Shown here: one piece after another, positions 19,547 to 29,987 of the stretch
Numbering within the stretch: position 1 is the first letter of the stretch
Layout of the letters: the number at the start of each line of letters is the position of its first letter
Assembly (NCBI RefSeq): GCF_002252475.1
Contig: NZ_NNRK01000011.1
Location: 87,360 to 151,359, forward strand
Direction of reading: 5' to 3'
Source: Brucella rhizosphaerae
GTDB lineage: Bacteria > Pseudomonadota > Alphaproteobacteria > Rhizobiales > Rhizobiaceae
Length of the DNA stretch: 64,000 nucleotides
Notes under the pieces: generated by a model
The model's database searches: none
Seen by the model: only the letters and a program-made list of their open reading frames with translations
Told to the model about the DNA's origin: nothing
Made by a program: the position numbers and the translations under genes

Positions 19547-21075
19547 CCTTGGACATCGCAGTTGCTCGTCGAAAAGCAAATGTTACCCTGACACTTCTGA
19601 CCGCCTCAATCGGTTGCGCCATGACGGTGCTGGATACGAATGTTGTTGCAATAGTTTTGCCAACAATAGCGCGTGATTTCGGGGCATCCTTCGCAGATGT
19701 TGAATGGGTCATCAGCACCTATGTGTTGTGTTTTGCATCATTGCTTCTGCCGGCAGGGGCAATCGCCGACCGTTTCGGTCGTCGTTTGGTCTTTCTGATC
19801 GGCATAGGAGCATTTGCGCTGTCCTCTTGGTTATGTGGCGTTGCTCCCACGGCTGCAGCGCTTTATCTTGCACGTGCAGCTCAGGGCATGAGTGCGGCCT
19901 TCATGCTCGCGCCCGCACTTGCTATCATCGGGCACACCTTCCATCTGGAAGAGGAACGAAACCGTGCGTGGGCGATGTGGGGCGCAATTATGGGCCTCAC
20001 GATGGTCCTGTCACCAATTCTGGGTGGAGTGATCGCTCATACTTTGGGATGGCGGTGGGCCTTTTACATCAATGTGCCGATCTGTATCGCTCTGGCACTT
20101 GCCGCCCTGCGGCTAATCGAAGAATCGCGAGACGACAACGCCCGGAGGCTTGATCCTTTTGGATTTGTTTCTTTCTCTGCTGCCATGTTTGGAATTACCT
20201 GGGGGCTGATTAATGGTCAGGCCCATGGGTGGTTTTCTGGCGTTGCACTACTAGGATTTGCTGCAGGTAGCGTTGCGCTAGCTATCTTTGTCTTTGCTGA
20301 GACTGTCCAGAAGCGTCCAATGCTGGACTTAAGTCTGTTTCGTAATCCGCGATTTGTTGGTGGTGTATGGGCGATGTTTGCCTATGCAGCTTGCGCTCAG
20401 GTTATGGCTTCCATGCTGCCACTGTTTCTTCAGAACGGCCTTGGTCGAACGGCTTTGCAAGCTGGGTTTGCAATGTTTCCGTTTGCCGTCGCTATGCTGA
20501 TTTTCCCCAATGTTGGGCGTCTGCTTAGCAGAAAGTTTGGCTCGCGAGAGATACTTTCACTGGGTCTTTTGATTGTTGGTTTGGGAAGCCTGCTGACCGC
20601 ATGGGGTGCGCGGGATGGAATGTGGTCCACTGTTATGTGCGGTATGCTTGTGCTGGGTAGCGGAGGCGGTCTGCTCAATGGCGAGACACAAAAGGCTATC
20701 ATGTCAGTGGTTCCCAGAGAAAGAGCAGGCATGGCGTCGGGCATCAGCACAACATCCCGATTTTCCGGAATACTCTTAGGTTTTGCGGTGCTGAGCGGAA
20801 TACTCGCAAGTGTCGTACGGCGCGCGCTCACTCATACCAACTGTTCAGATCCAACTTGCACGCCTGCTTTCGCTGAGGCCATTGTCGCAGGCGATTTACC
20901 GACAGCACTTGCTGGAATTGGTCCTTCTGCACGTGAAGCAGCAACTGCGATTGCAATGAAGGGATACTCAACCGGGTTTTCAGCGGCCCTTACATTTTCG
21001 GCCATCATGGCTATTGCGTCTGCGCTGCTGGTTTACGTCCTTATGCGCCGTGGAAAGCCGTTGCCGAAGGCTTAG
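19543..21075 (+). CDS. MFS drug efflux transporter (DHA2/EmrB-like, 14 TM)
   Basis: A 510-residue inner-membrane major facilitator of the DHA2 family. TM1 is followed by TVLDTNVVAIVLPTIARDF, the D1-type motif of EmrB/QacA transporters. GAIADRFGRRLVFLIG is motif A and GPILGGVIAHTLGWRWAFYINVPI (in the form SPILGGV) is motif C. It likely exports toxic organic compounds. It overlaps the glcG-like gene by 4 nt and is probably controlled by the divergent LysR. Confidence 0.92.
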   Translation: MTLDIAVARRKANVTLTLLTASIGCAMTVLDTNVVAIVLPTIARDFGASFADVEWVISTYVLCFASLLLPAGAIADRFGRRLVFLIGIGAFALSSWLCGVAPTAAALYLARAAQGMSAAFMLAPALAIIGHTFHLEEERNRAWAMWGAIMGLTMVLSPILGGVIAHTLGWRWAFYINVPICIALALAALRLIEESRDDNARRLDPFGFVSFSAAMFGITWGLINGQAHGWFSGVALLGFAAGSVALAIFVFAETVQKRPMLDLSLFRNPRFVGGVWAMFAYAACAQVMASMLPLFLQNGLGRTALQAGFAMFPFAVAMLIFPNVGRLLSRKFGSREILSLGLLIVGLGSLLTAWGARDGMWSTVMCGMLVLGSGGGLLNGETQKAIMSVVPRERAGMASGISTTSRFSGILLGFAVLSGILASVVRRALTHTNCSDPTCTPAFAEAIVAGDLPTALAGIGPSAREAATAIAMKGYSTGFSAALTFSAIMAIASALLVYVLMRRGKPLPKA

Positions 21076-21161
21076 ATGGGAGCAGTTGCGCCGGGATTTG
21101 ACGCTTCGTTTGATTGAAGCGTTCAAACGGTCCTCCGTGACGAAAATTTGTCAATAAATCC

Positions 21162-21211
21162 CTCTTAGTTTCAGGCGCATAATCCTATTGATCAACGCCT
21201 GAAACTAAGAG
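21162..21211. terminator. 16-bp perfect inverted repeat between convergent genes
   Basis: CTCTTAGTTTCAGGCG (21162-21177) and CGCCTGAAACTAAGAG (21196-21211) are perfect inverses with an 18-nt loop. The element lies between the MFS stop (21075) and nhaA stop (21224). The U-tract is poor, so it may be a bidirectional terminator or a remnant repeat. Confidence 0.55.
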
Positions 21212-21223
21212 TTGTCCGTTCAA

Positions 21224-22393
21224 CTACCGACCATCAGTTCGTTTGGAAAAACGCAGAATAATGAAGCCCGCAGTACCTGCGATAAGCGAACCAATCAGAA
21301 TACCAATTTTGGCTTCGTCCTGAAGCAGAGCGTCATTGAACGCAAGAAGCGAGATGAACAGGCTCATTGTGAAGCCTATGCCGCATAAAAGGGTGGTTCC
21401 GAGCATTTGTGACCAGCTCGCACCTGCTGGCAGGCCGACAATGCCTGTTTTCACCAATAGCAAGACTGCACCGAAAATTCCCAGAAGTTTACCAAGGGCC
21501 AATCCGCCCGCGACGCCCAGCGTGACCGGAGCAAAGAGCGCATCTACGCCCAACCCTGAGAAGCTCACACCAGCATTGGCGAAACCGAATATTGGCACGA
21601 TGAAGAATGCGACCGGTTTGATCAGGCTATGTTCAAGCAGATGCAGCGGGCTTTCTGAGCGACTCGCTTCAGGCTTCGCCGGTGTGCGGGTAATCGGAAT
21701 AGTCAGCGCTAACAGAACACCCGCAATCGTTGCGTGAACACCGGAACGATAGGTGAAAAACCAGAGCAACGTGCCAATCAACAGATAAGGCGTCAGGCGT
21801 TTGACACCCATAAGGTTGAAAGCCAGAAGAATCGCGAATACGCCTCCGGCGAGGGCCAGATCGATGACTGAAACGCCAGACGTATAGAAAATTCCAATGA
21901 TGATTACGGCACCCAGATCATCAATGATCGCAAGGGCTGCTAGAAACACCTTCAGTGACGTTGGAACCCGAGAACCGAGCAACGAAATCACACCAAGTGC
22001 AAAGGCAATATCGGTTGCGGCGGGGATTGCCCAGCCGTGTGCGGCACCGTTGTTAAGATTGAATGCAAGATAGACCATTGCAGGAACGGCCATTCCAGCG
22101 GCCGCCGCAGCCCCGGGCAAAATGCGGCGTGGCCACGACGAAAGATGGCCGTCGACCATCTCACGTTTTATTTCCAGACCGACCATCAGAAAGAAGATGG
22201 CCATCAGCGCATCATTCACCCAATGCTGGATAGAAAGCGGTCCCAGATAGACATGTAGAGTACGGAAATAAGTCTCTGCGAGTGGAGAGTTTGCGACGAG
22301 CAATGCCGCAATTGCCGATGCTATCAGCAATAGGCCACCCGAAGATTCACTGTCCAGAAAATTGCGAATAGTACTTTGTATGCGACCAGCCAT
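21224..22393 (-). CDS. nhaA: Na+/H+ antiporter NhaA
   Basis: A 389-residue inner-membrane antiporter exchanging 2 H+ for 1 Na+. The N-terminus [31 protein letters not shown] is typical. The ion-binding aspartates are in [18 protein letters not shown], and [16 protein letters not shown] and [17 protein letters not shown] are diagnostic. The length equals that of the E. coli protein. It stands alone, with about 295 nt upstream that hold its promoter region and no recognisable gene. Confidence 0.96.
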   Translation of the reverse strand: MAGRIQSTIRNFLDSESSGGLLLIASAIAALLVANSPLAETYFRTLHVYLGPLSIQHWVNDALMAIFFLMVGLEIKREMVDGHLSSWPRRILPGAAAAAGMAVPAMVYLAFNLNNGAAHGWAIPAATDIAFALGVISLLGSRVPTSLKVFLAALAIIDDLGAVIIIGIFYTSGVSVIDLALAGGVFAILLAFNLMGVKRLTPYLLIGTLLWFFTYRSGVHATIAGVLLALTIPITRTPAKPEASRSESPLHLLEHSLIKPVAFFIVPIFGFANAGVSFSGLGVDALFAPVTLGVAGGLALGKLLGIFGAVLLLVKTGIVGLPAGASWSQMLGTTLLCGIGFTMSLFISLLAFNDALLQDEAKIGILIGSLIAGTAGFIILRFSKRTDGR

Positions 22394-22688
22394 GGCAGCT
22401 CCTGACAGAAACGGTTAAACACAGTCTCCGTATTCAGGGCAGTCCCTGGGCGCACGCAGCACACGCCTTGGGTAAACATAGCAATTAACGCTGAGAATTC
22501 AAGCGACACTCGCCCGTATTATTTATGAACGATCGGTTGTAGGCCTCCTTCCTTCCAGCGACATTGCGGCAATCTTAGCTTGACGGGAGAGTTGGTGTCG
22601 TAAGAAAAGAAGACGAATGTGTATCTGAGCACGATGATTACGATGCAGCGCCCGATACGAAATACGACATAAGAGAGATGAAGCAGCT

Positions 22689-23231
22689 ATGAGCCACGAG
22701 CTCCACGATCCGGGCGGCAAAGTTCGCCTCAAAGTTAAATCGGAAATCAGGGGCGATGCTCTTTTTTCGGAATGTGGTCGCTATCGACGCCTCCTCACGC
22801 GGGAGTGGGATGGAGCGGATAAGGACGGTTATGTCCTTTGGATCGGAATGAACCCGAGCACGGCCGCGTTCAATGTCGATGATCCCACAGTGTTTAAAGA
22901 ACAGAAATTTACCCGCCGCTGGGGTTATGGCCGTTATGTGAAATGCAATGTCATGGATTACCGTGCGACCAATCCAAAGATGTTGCTTGAACAAGGTGTT
23001 GAGCCTTGCACTCAGGAGAACCTGCAAACGATCGTCGAACAGGCATTAGGCGCCGAGATCGTCGTCATGGCCTACGGTTCTCTTCACAAGAAACTGGCAC
23101 ATCATGGACAGGCAGTTACCGATGCTTTGCGCGCAGCAAAGGTCACACTGCACGCGCTGAAAATTACGAACAACGGTTCACCAGGGCACCCGTTGTATCT
23201 TAAGGATACAAGCGAGCTGATCCCCTATTAA
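22689..23231 (+). CDS. DUF1643 domain protein
   Basis: A 180-residue DUF1643 protein of unknown function. The hallmark YVLWIGMNPSTAAFNVDDPTV lies near residue 50, followed by RRWGYGRYVKCNVMDYRATNP and VVMAYGSLHK. Members occur in many bacteria and phages, and no reaction is established. It is monocistronic, between nhaA and the PLP enzyme gene. The ribosome site before the ATG is weak. Confidence 0.8.
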   Translation: MSHELHDPGGKVRLKVKSEIRGDALFSECGRYRRLLTREWDGADKDGYVLWIGMNPSTAAFNVDDPTVFKEQKFTRRWGYGRYVKCNVMDYRATNPKMLLEQGVEPCTQENLQTIVEQALGAEIVVMAYGSLHKKLAHHGQAVTDALRAAKVTLHALKITNNGSPGHPLYLKDTSELIPY

Positions 23232-23353
23232 TTTTCGTAACGGCAGGCGAAAACCCGAAATAAACTTGAACTGCCAATCACTGAGCAGAAGATTTAATAG
23301 CTGTGCTGAAACGAGTATCACACGGCGGCATCACACGGCGGAAAGACAGAAAC

Positions 23354-24550
23354 GTGACGAACAAGCTTCTTCGCAATCAAGCAGGATTTGCAACTCGAGC
23401 CATTCACGTTGGACAAGAGCCGGATCCGCTGACCGGCGCAGTTATTCCTCCGATCTACCATGCCACAACCTATGTGCAGGATGGCATCGGCTCAAGCAAA
23501 GGCTATGATTACAGCCGAAGCGGTAATCCGACGCGCAATGCGCTTGAACGCTGTTTGGCTGACCTTGAAGGCGCGGAAGTAGCCTTTGCATTTCCGAGTG
23601 GCCTCGCAGCCGCTGCAACTTTGCTGGAGACACTCCCGGCAGGTTCGTCGATACTGGCGCATAATGATCTTTACGGTGGTGTCTACCGACTCCTTGCCGA
23701 TGTTCGCCCACTGACTGCAGGCCACGAGGTCAATTTTGTGGACTTCTCCAACGAAATGGCACTCAGACAGGCAGTTTTGGATTTCAAACCGAGCTTGCTC
23801 TGGTTTGAAACACCGTCCAATCCCACTCTTAGAATTGTTGATCTGTCTCTGGTTGCAAAGCTGGGAACTGAGGCTGGTGCGATTACCGTTTGCGACAGCA
23901 CCTTCTCATCGCCTGCCGGACAGCGTCCGATAGAGCATGGAATCCATGTTGTTGTGCACTCTGCCACTAAAATGCTGAACGGACATTCAGACCTTCTGGG
24001 CGGTGTTGTCGCTGTTTCCGCCCATGCTCCGGCGAAGCTTGGCGAACGGATCAAGTATTTACAGAATGCGTTGGGGTCTGTGATGTCTCCCACGGATTGC
24101 GCATTATTGCACCGCTCCCTCAAAACACTGGAGATCAGGAGCGCCAGACAGTCGGAAACGGCACTCAGGCTGGCCAACAGTCTGGAGAATAAAGCCGCAG
24201 AACTAGGATTGATCAGGGTTGTTTACCCCGGCCTTTCTAGCCATCCACAACATGCGATGGCTTCGCGACAGATGATCAATTTCGGCTGCGTCGTGTCCGT
24301 TGAAGTCACCGGTGATCTTGCACGGGTAGAGCGTATCTTAACGTCGACGCACTATTTCCACTTTGCGGTTAGCTTGGGCAGTGTGGAAAGCCTCATTCAA
24401 CATCCATTTTCTCTCACGCACGCTGTTGTGCCCGAAGATCAGAAAAATGATCTCGGAATTGGCCCTCAACTGACCCGCATTTCTGTTGGTCTTGAAGATC
24501 CAGAAGATCTGGAAGCCGACCTTATGGAGGCATTGATCAAGAGCCTGTAG
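23354..24550 (+). CDS. PLP-dependent trans-sulfuration enzyme (cystathionine beta-lyase/gamma-synthase family)
   Basis: A 398-residue Cys/Met metabolism PLP enzyme. The GTG at 23354 gives TNKLLRNQAGFATRAIHVGQEPDP, the usual start; an ATG at 23303 would add 17 residues encoded by a small tandem repeat. PLP contacts include YDYSRSGNPTRNALE and FPSGLAAAA, and the lysine lies in HVVVHSATKMLNGHSD. SLGSVESLIQHP is the family's substrate-loop motif. Cystathionine beta-lyase, gamma-lyase, gamma-synthase and O-acetylhomoserine sulfhydrylase cannot be told apart here. Confidence 0.86.
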   Translation: MTNKLLRNQAGFATRAIHVGQEPDPLTGAVIPPIYHATTYVQDGIGSSKGYDYSRSGNPTRNALERCLADLEGAEVAFAFPSGLAAAATLLETLPAGSSILAHNDLYGGVYRLLADVRPLTAGHEVNFVDFSNEMALRQAVLDFKPSLLWFETPSNPTLRIVDLSLVAKLGTEAGAITVCDSTFSSPAGQRPIEHGIHVVVHSATKMLNGHSDLLGGVVAVSAHAPAKLGERIKYLQNALGSVMSPTDCALLHRSLKTLEIRSARQSETALRLANSLENKAAELGLIRVVYPGLSSHPQHAMASRQMINFGCVVSVEVTGDLARVERILTSTHYFHFAVSLGSVESLIQHPFSLTHAVVPEDQKNDLGIGPQLTRISVGLEDPEDLEADLMEALIKSL

Positions 24551-24560
24551 TTCCAGGCTA

Positions 24561-27500
24561 TCATACCTCGGCTTGGACTTTTCCGCGCTTGAACAGCTTT
24601 ATGTTGGCCAGACGGTCAATTTCCACAAAGATGACCGGGGTAATGAAAAGCGTCAGGACTTGGCTGAGCAACAAGCCGCCAACTACTGCTACGCCCAGTG
24701 GTTGGCGCAGTTCTGAACCCTGACCGTGACCAAGAGCAACTGGAACTGCCGCGAGTAGGGCACAGAACGTCGTCATCATGATTGGTCGAAATCGCATAAT
24801 AGCTGCTTGATGGATGGCTTCTTCGGCCGGATGGTTATCTTCCCGCTTCAGAACAAGCGCTACGTCTACCATCATAATGGCGTTCTTTTTGACAATGCCG
24901 ATCAGCATCAAAAGACCAATAAGCGCAATGATCGAAAGATCAAAGCCGAAGAGTTGCAGTGTCAGCAGAGCACCAAAGGCTGCCGATGGAAGACCTGACA
25001 GAATGGTGAATGGATGAGCGAAGCTTTCATACAAGACGCCCAGAACGATATAAATCGTTGCAATCGCTGCTAGGATGAGCAACCCCATATTGCCGGTCGA
25101 TTGCGCGAAGACCTGTGCTGCGCCAGCTGGATGCACCGCGACCGAAGCTGGCATGCCTATCTGATTGCGTAAGCTGTCCACCCGATCAGTTGCCGTACCA
25201 AGTGATACCCCTCCCGGAAGATTGAATGACAAGGTCACTGAAGCCAACTGACCGGACTGATTAACCGTAACAGGACCATTGGTGCGTGTGATTGAAGCAA
25301 AGCTCGCCAAAGGAACCAATGTTCCTGATGAAGATGGTACACGAAGTGTACCCAATTGGGTCTCATCCCATTGACGATTGCGATCCAGTTCTATGATGAC
25401 GTCGTAATTATTGCCCGTGGTCTGGATTTGCGAAGCTGTCAGCGTGCCATAGGCTGCTTCCAGCGTTTTGCGAATGGCTTCGGACGTTATTCCAAGGCTG
25501 CCAGCTTTGTCATTGTCGATTTCTATACGCGCTTGCAGGGCGTTATTCTGCAGATCAGATGCAACATCGACAAACATGCCGGTTTCAGCCTTCATGGCAT
25601 CTTCAAGTTTTGTCGACCATTGCCGCGCCTCGTCGGCATCCAGAGATTGAAGAACAATCTGATATTGGCTCTGGGTGCTTCGACCCCCAAAGCGCAAGCT
25701 TTGTACCGGCGTTATATAAGCCGTAAGGCCGGCAAGTTGATTGAGCGACTTTCGCAGGTTGCTCAATGTTTGATCAAGCGCTGGCCGTTGGTCCCGCGCC
25801 TTGAGCTGCACGAAGAAGGAACCTGTATTGAAGGTCGAGCCGCCCGGTCCGCTTCCCAAAGACGAGGTGACATGTTCGACAGCCGGATCTTTGGAAATAA
25901 TTGCGGAGGCCTGTTGCTGCAAACTGCTCATGGCTTCGTAGGAAATATCCTGCCGCGCCTGTGTAGAGATTGTCAGCAGGCCTATATCTTCCTGCGGGAA
26001 GAAACTTCTGGGCAAGGTCATAAACGACCAGACAGATCCGGCAAGGCTGAGAAAAAACAAGACGAGCACAATGGACCGGTGATTGAGGCACCAGCCGACA
26101 GCACGTCCATATTTTTGCGTCACAGTGTTGAAAATGTGTGTGAAGCGGCCCGGCTGTTCAGGCGTGTGCGGCAGTCGGGCGGCAAGCATCGGTGTCACAG
26201 TCAGAGAGACAAGCGCTGAAGACAAAATGGCTAAAGTCACGACCATGCCAAACTCGTTTAACACGCGCCCGACGATGCCGCCCATCAGCAAAATCGGAAG
26301 AAACACTGCGACCAGGGAGAGTGACATGGAGACAATCGTTCCCGTCACTTCCTGGCTACCTTCTATGGCTGCCTGAAAAGGCGAAAGCCCTTCTTCGGTC
26401 CGCCGTACTATGTTTTCCAGCATCACGATAGCATCATCGACAACCAATCCGACGGCTAGCGTTAGTGCAAGCAGAGAAATGTTATCGATGGAGAATCCAA
26501 AGGCATACATGCCAGCGAATGTTGCAACCAATGACAATGGAACAGCAAGCCCGGGGATCATGGTCGCCCAGAATCGTCCTAAAAACAGGTATATTACAAG
26601 GATGACGAGGCCTATCGTTATCGCCAACGTCTTTTGAACGTCGGAAATCGCAGCACGTATGGACGCCGAGGCGTCGTTAACGACGGAAATATGCATCTGC
26701 GCTGGGAGGGCACCCTCGATATCGGGTAATTTCGCTCTGATCGCATCGACAACGGCTACGGTATTTGACCCGGGCTGCCGCTGTACAGCAAGGGCAATTG
26801 TTTGTTTTCCGTCAAGCCAGCTCCCCTGATTGATATTCTCGACGCTATCAAGAACGGTCGCTACATCTGACAGGCGAACAATTCTGTTGCCGCTTCCGGC
26901 AATGATCAGGTCTTTGAACTCATCGGCATTGGTTCGCTGCGTTTTAGCATCAACCGTTAACGCCTGCGTTCCGTTTTGCAGGGTTCCCACGGGTGTTTGA
27001 TCGTTTGCAGCAGCGATTGTGTCACGCAAGCCTGAGAGCGATAAGTTGCGGCTTTCCAGTTTGTCTGGGTCCACTTCAACGCGTACAGCGTAGGTCTTTG
27101 AACCAAATACCTGTGCCTGTGCGACGCCCGATATCGTAGATAGCGCTGGAGAAATGATGTTCTGGGCAATATCATCCATCTGCGTCAGACGCGCGCCATC
27201 TCCAGTGAGTGCCAGGATAAGTACCGGCGCGTCCGCAGGGTTGGATTTACGATAGCTGGGCGGTGTTGTCAGGTTATCCGGCAGTTGTCTTTGGGCGCGG
27301 GTGATCGCCGCCTGTACGTCGGCTGCTGCTGAATCGATATCGCGCGACAAATCGAATTGCAGCGTAATAGATGTGTTGCCGAGCGAAGAGGTCGCACTGA
27401 TTGTATCAATGCCGGCAATCGTTTCAAACTGCTTGATAAGCGGCGTTGAAACAGAAGACGCCATGGTGTCAGGTGAGGCACCCGCCAGCTGTGCGGACAC

Positions 27501-27638
27501 ATTGATTGTCGGAAAATCAGCCTCTGGAAGTGCCGCAACCGGAAGCTGGAAATAAGCCGAGACACCGCCAATCAACAATCCCGCAATTAACAGGACAGTT
27601 GCAACGGGGCGGCGGATGAACAGCTCGGAAATATTCAT
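24561..27638 (-). CDS. RND multidrug efflux permease (MdtB/MdtC-like)
   Basis: A 1025-residue HAE1-type RND pump. MNISELFIRRPVATVLLIAGLLIGGVSAYFQLPVAALPEADFPTI is the standard start; the frame opens earlier at 27701, but that adds 21 atypical residues. The proton-relay DD lies in LTLAVGLVVDDAIVMLENIVRR. LSLVAVFLPILLMGGIVGR, and GIVKKNAIMMVDVAL in the second half, are conserved. It sits 22 nt after its adaptor gene. No outer-membrane partner is in this operon; a TolC-like protein must come from elsewhere. Confidence 0.94.
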   Translation of the reverse strand: MNISELFIRRPVATVLLIAGLLIGGVSAYFQLPVAALPEADFPTINVSAQLAGASPDTMASSVSTPLIKQFETIAGIDTISATSSLGNTSITLQFDLSRDIDSAAADVQAAITRAQRQLPDNLTTPPSYRKSNPADAPVLILALTGDGARLTQMDDIAQNIISPALSTISGVAQAQVFGSKTYAVRVEVDPDKLESRNLSLSGLRDTIAAANDQTPVGTLQNGTQALTVDAKTQRTNADEFKDLIIAGSGNRIVRLSDVATVLDSVENINQGSWLDGKQTIALAVQRQPGSNTVAVVDAIRAKLPDIEGALPAQMHISVVNDASASIRAAISDVQKTLAITIGLVILVIYLFLGRFWATMIPGLAVPLSLVATFAGMYAFGFSIDNISLLALTLAVGLVVDDAIVMLENIVRRTEEGLSPFQAAIEGSQEVTGTIVSMSLSLVAVFLPILLMGGIVGRVLNEFGMVVTLAILSSALVSLTVTPMLAARLPHTPEQPGRFTHIFNTVTQKYGRAVGWCLNHRSIVLVLFFLSLAGSVWSFMTLPRSFFPQEDIGLLTISTQARQDISYEAMSSLQQQASAIISKDPAVEHVTSSLGSGPGGSTFNTGSFFVQLKARDQRPALDQTLSNLRKSLNQLAGLTAYITPVQSLRFGGRSTQSQYQIVLQSLDADEARQWSTKLEDAMKAETGMFVDVASDLQNNALQARIEIDNDKAGSLGITSEAIRKTLEAAYGTLTASQIQTTGNNYDVIIELDRNRQWDETQLGTLRVPSSSGTLVPLASFASITRTNGPVTVNQSGQLASVTLSFNLPGGVSLGTATDRVDSLRNQIGMPASVAVHPAGAAQVFAQSTGNMGLLILAAIATIYIVLGVLYESFAHPFTILSGLPSAAFGALLTLQLFGFDLSIIALIGLLMLIGIVKKNAIMMVDVALVLKREDNHPAEEAIHQAAIMRFRPIMMTTFCALLAAVPVALGHGQGSELRQPLGVAVVGGLLLSQVLTLFITPVIFVEIDRLANIKLFKRGKVQAEV

Positions 27639-27660
27639 GGCGTTATTGCCCTTATTTCCA

Positions 27661-28842
27661 TTAATCGGAGGATGTCCCAGTTCCGGTCCCTGCGGCCGCA
27701 ACCTTCACCTTACTGCCATCGACAAGCGTTGCCTGGCCTTCCGTCACAACGCTCTCTCCTGATTGAAGACCCTTACTGATCCCTGCCATGCCATTTGCAC
27801 GCAAAGCGACGGTTACGGGACGGACCTCAATTGTGTTATCGGCTTTAACGACATAGCTTATTGAGCCATTTTCCTGCGGTTGCACAGCTACGCCGGGAAC
27901 CAGCACCAGATTATTGATCTGGCCCGTCGCGATTGAAACGCGCAAGGATTGGCCCGGCCAGAAGTTGCCAGATTGATTGTCCAGCTGTGCGCGCAATTGC
28001 ACCGTTCCGCTAACAGTATCGATAGAGTTATCGATGAAACTCACTGGGCCGCTTTCCGTATCATCTTTACCGTCTCCTGAGACTACAGTCGCCTGAGCCG
28101 TCAGAGTTCCCGCTGCAAAGGTTTGGCGGATTTGTGCAAGATCAGTTTCTGGAAGAGTGAATTCGGCATATACCGGCTTCATCTGTGTGAGAGTTGTGAC
28201 CGGGGCTCCGGCAGCCAGATAAGCGCCGACCGATACAACAATGGCGCCGAGCTGGCCGTCGAACGGCGCTGTGATTTTGGTGTTGGTTAACGTGACCTGA
28301 TCTGCCGTGAGCTGTGCGGTATCGGCTTGCAACTGCGCTTGGGCGACTTTAACGGAGGCTAAAGCGTCGTCTCCACTCTGTGATGTGTTCACGCCGCGGC
28401 TAACCAGATCCTGAATTCGCTTTAACTGAAGCTCTGCATCATCCAGCGTTGCCTGAGATTTGGCGACTGTAGCCTGATCTTTACCAATAGTTGCGCGGAT
28501 GACCCGATCATCGAGTTGTGCAATCAAATCGCCCTTTTTGATTATCGCTCCGTCGCGGGCGTTCAACACCGAAACATTACCAGCTTGCGGGCTGTTTACA
28601 GCTGTCGACGCGATTGCGACAACGATACCCACTGCATTTCGCTGGATCGGCAGAGAACCTGCTTCTGCGACTGCAGTTTTGACCGCGTGCACAACATTTG
28701 CGGAGCGGTTTGCTCCTCTTTTGCCAACATTTTGTGTTGTATCAGGTGTTGTTACAGAAGACAGGTTATTAAAGTGATACCAGCCAGCGTAAGCGGCACA
28801 AATGACAATTACCGTAGTACCCCAGATCACCCAACGCTTCAC
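27661..28842 (-). CDS. RND periplasmic adaptor (membrane fusion protein, MdtA-like)
   Basis: A 393-residue HlyD/MFP-family adaptor. A GTG at 28842 preceded by AGGAG with a 7-nt spacing starts KRWVIWGTTVIVICAAYAGWYHF, a membrane anchor; an upstream ATG at 28890 lacks support. The lipoyl-like half-motifs SPQAGNVSVLNARDGAIIKKGDLIAQLD and ITAPFDGQLGAIVVSVGAYL flank a helical hairpin rich in Q, A and K (residues ~115-170). It links the RND pump encoded next to an outer-membrane channel. Confidence 0.92.
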   Translation of the reverse strand: MKRWVIWGTTVIVICAAYAGWYHFNNLSSVTTPDTTQNVGKRGANRSANVVHAVKTAVAEAGSLPIQRNAVGIVVAIASTAVNSPQAGNVSVLNARDGAIIKKGDLIAQLDDRVIRATIGKDQATVAKSQATLDDAELQLKRIQDLVSRGVNTSQSGDDALASVKVAQAQLQADTAQLTADQVTLTNTKITAPFDGQLGAIVVSVGAYLAAGAPVTTLTQMKPVYAEFTLPETDLAQIRQTFAAGTLTAQATVVSGDGKDDTESGPVSFIDNSIDTVSGTVQLRAQLDNQSGNFWPGQSLRVSIATGQINNLVLVPGVAVQPQENGSISYVVKADNTIEVRPVTVALRANGMAGISKGLQSGESVVTEGQATLVDGSKVKVAAAGTGTGTSSD

Positions 28843-28997
28843 TCGCAGGCTCCTGTTTCCAAGACATGCAACCAATTCCCGGACTTTCACAGTAACACAA
28901 ATCTATTGACCAGCAACTGAACACATCGTGAGCCTGATAAGCGATGCACCAGGCGGAAATCTGGAGCGCCGATTTGCCGGCCTCAAAACAGCGGCCC

Positions 28998-29987
28998 TCA
29001 AACAGCAAACAATACGGCACCACCACTTAAGCCAGCACCCGCTGCCGTCATCAATAAATGTTGACCGGGTTGGAATGGTCGCTGCTGATGTTGGACAGAT
29101 AGCGACAGTGGAATGGTGGCTGCCGACGAGTTGCCATAATGGGAAATTGTGCTGACCGTTTGCCTCTCCGCCAATCTCAGGTTTTGGCGAACTGCGTCGC
29201 AAAGGCGGACATTGGCCTGATGGGGAACGAAGTAATCGATATTTGAGGCGGTGATACTCGCCTCGTTCATGACTTGATCCGCTGTGCGTGTCATCAGATC
29301 AACGGCGCGGGAGAACACTTCGCGTCCATCGGGCATTGTCATCAAAAACTGATCCATTGGTGTATTGGGATTGAAAGGACAATTGCTACCGCCCGAGGGT
29401 ATGGTGATCAGGCTATAGCCGCTGCCGTCTGCGACCATAGCCGCTGCTTTAAGGCCACGGCTTGGGCTTTTACTTGGGGCCAGAACAACTGCGCCAGCTC
29501 CGTCTGCAAATAGAACTGCACTCGCCCGTTCCGCCGGATTGATCCGACGGCTCAGAATATTGGCAGCAACAACAAGCACCGGCCGTCCATGCGCCCGCAC
29601 AAAACCATCGGCGAGCGTTAGAGCATAGAGAAAGCCAGCGCAGGCACCAGCAAGATCGATAGCACCGGAATTTTTTAAGTTGAGCTTATGCGCAAGAAGC
29701 GGTGCGGAGGGCGGCAAGAGATGGTCTGGCGTAGACGTGGCAAGCAAGGTCATCGCGATTTCATCGGGTGAAATCCCTGCATTATCGAGCGCCATCTGCC
29801 CAGCCTCGGCTGCAAGCCCACTTAATGTATCGCCGTCAACGGCCCAATGGCGCGACTTTATGCCGGTGCGTCTTTCAATCCAGCCGCTTTCAAGCCCGAG
29901 TTGGATTTCAATTTCTGCATTCATGACAACGCGGGCCGGAACTGCATGACCAAATCCGGCAAGCCGGGAAGAGAGCACGGCCATCAT
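28998..29987 (-). CDS. bioZ: BioZ, KAS III-like enzyme of pimeloyl synthesis
   Basis: A 329-residue FabH-like condensing enzyme. The catalytic triad is visible as Cys in [18 protein letters not shown], His in [10 protein letters not shown] and Asn in [15 protein letters not shown]. In Agrobacterium and Brucella relatives, BioZ condenses glutaryl-CoA with malonyl-ACP to start the pimeloyl moiety of biotin, bypassing BioC-BioH. Its position at the end of bioBFDA is the reason for calling bioZ and not fabH. The ATG overlaps the bioA stop by 4 nt. Confidence 0.9.
   Translation of the reverse strand: MMAVLSSRLAGFGHAVPARVVMNAEIEIQLGLESGWIERRTGIKSRHWAVDGDTLSGLAAEAGQMALDNAGISPDEIAMTLLATSTPDHLLPPSAPLLAHKLNLKNSGAIDLAGACAGFLYALTLADGFVRAHGRPVLVVAANILSRRINPAERASAVLFADGAGAVVLAPSKSPSRGLKAAAMVADGSGYSLITIPSGGSNCPFNPNTPMDQFLMTMPDGREVFSRAVDLMTRTADQVMNEASITASNIDYFVPHQANVRLCDAVRQNLRLAERQTVSTISHYGNSSAATIPLSLSVQHQQRPFQPGQHLLMTAAGAGLSGGAVLFAV

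Noticed and set aside
23317..23342. Two tandem 13-bp units (ATCACACGGCGGC and ATCACACGGCGGA)
   Set aside because: Only two copies, just upstream of the preferred GTG start of the PLP enzyme; too little to call a repeat array or CRISPR.
25356..26219. 287-codon plus-strand open frame
   Set aside because: It lies fully inside the RND permease gene on the other strand and its translation has no domain features; the permease motifs are unambiguous.
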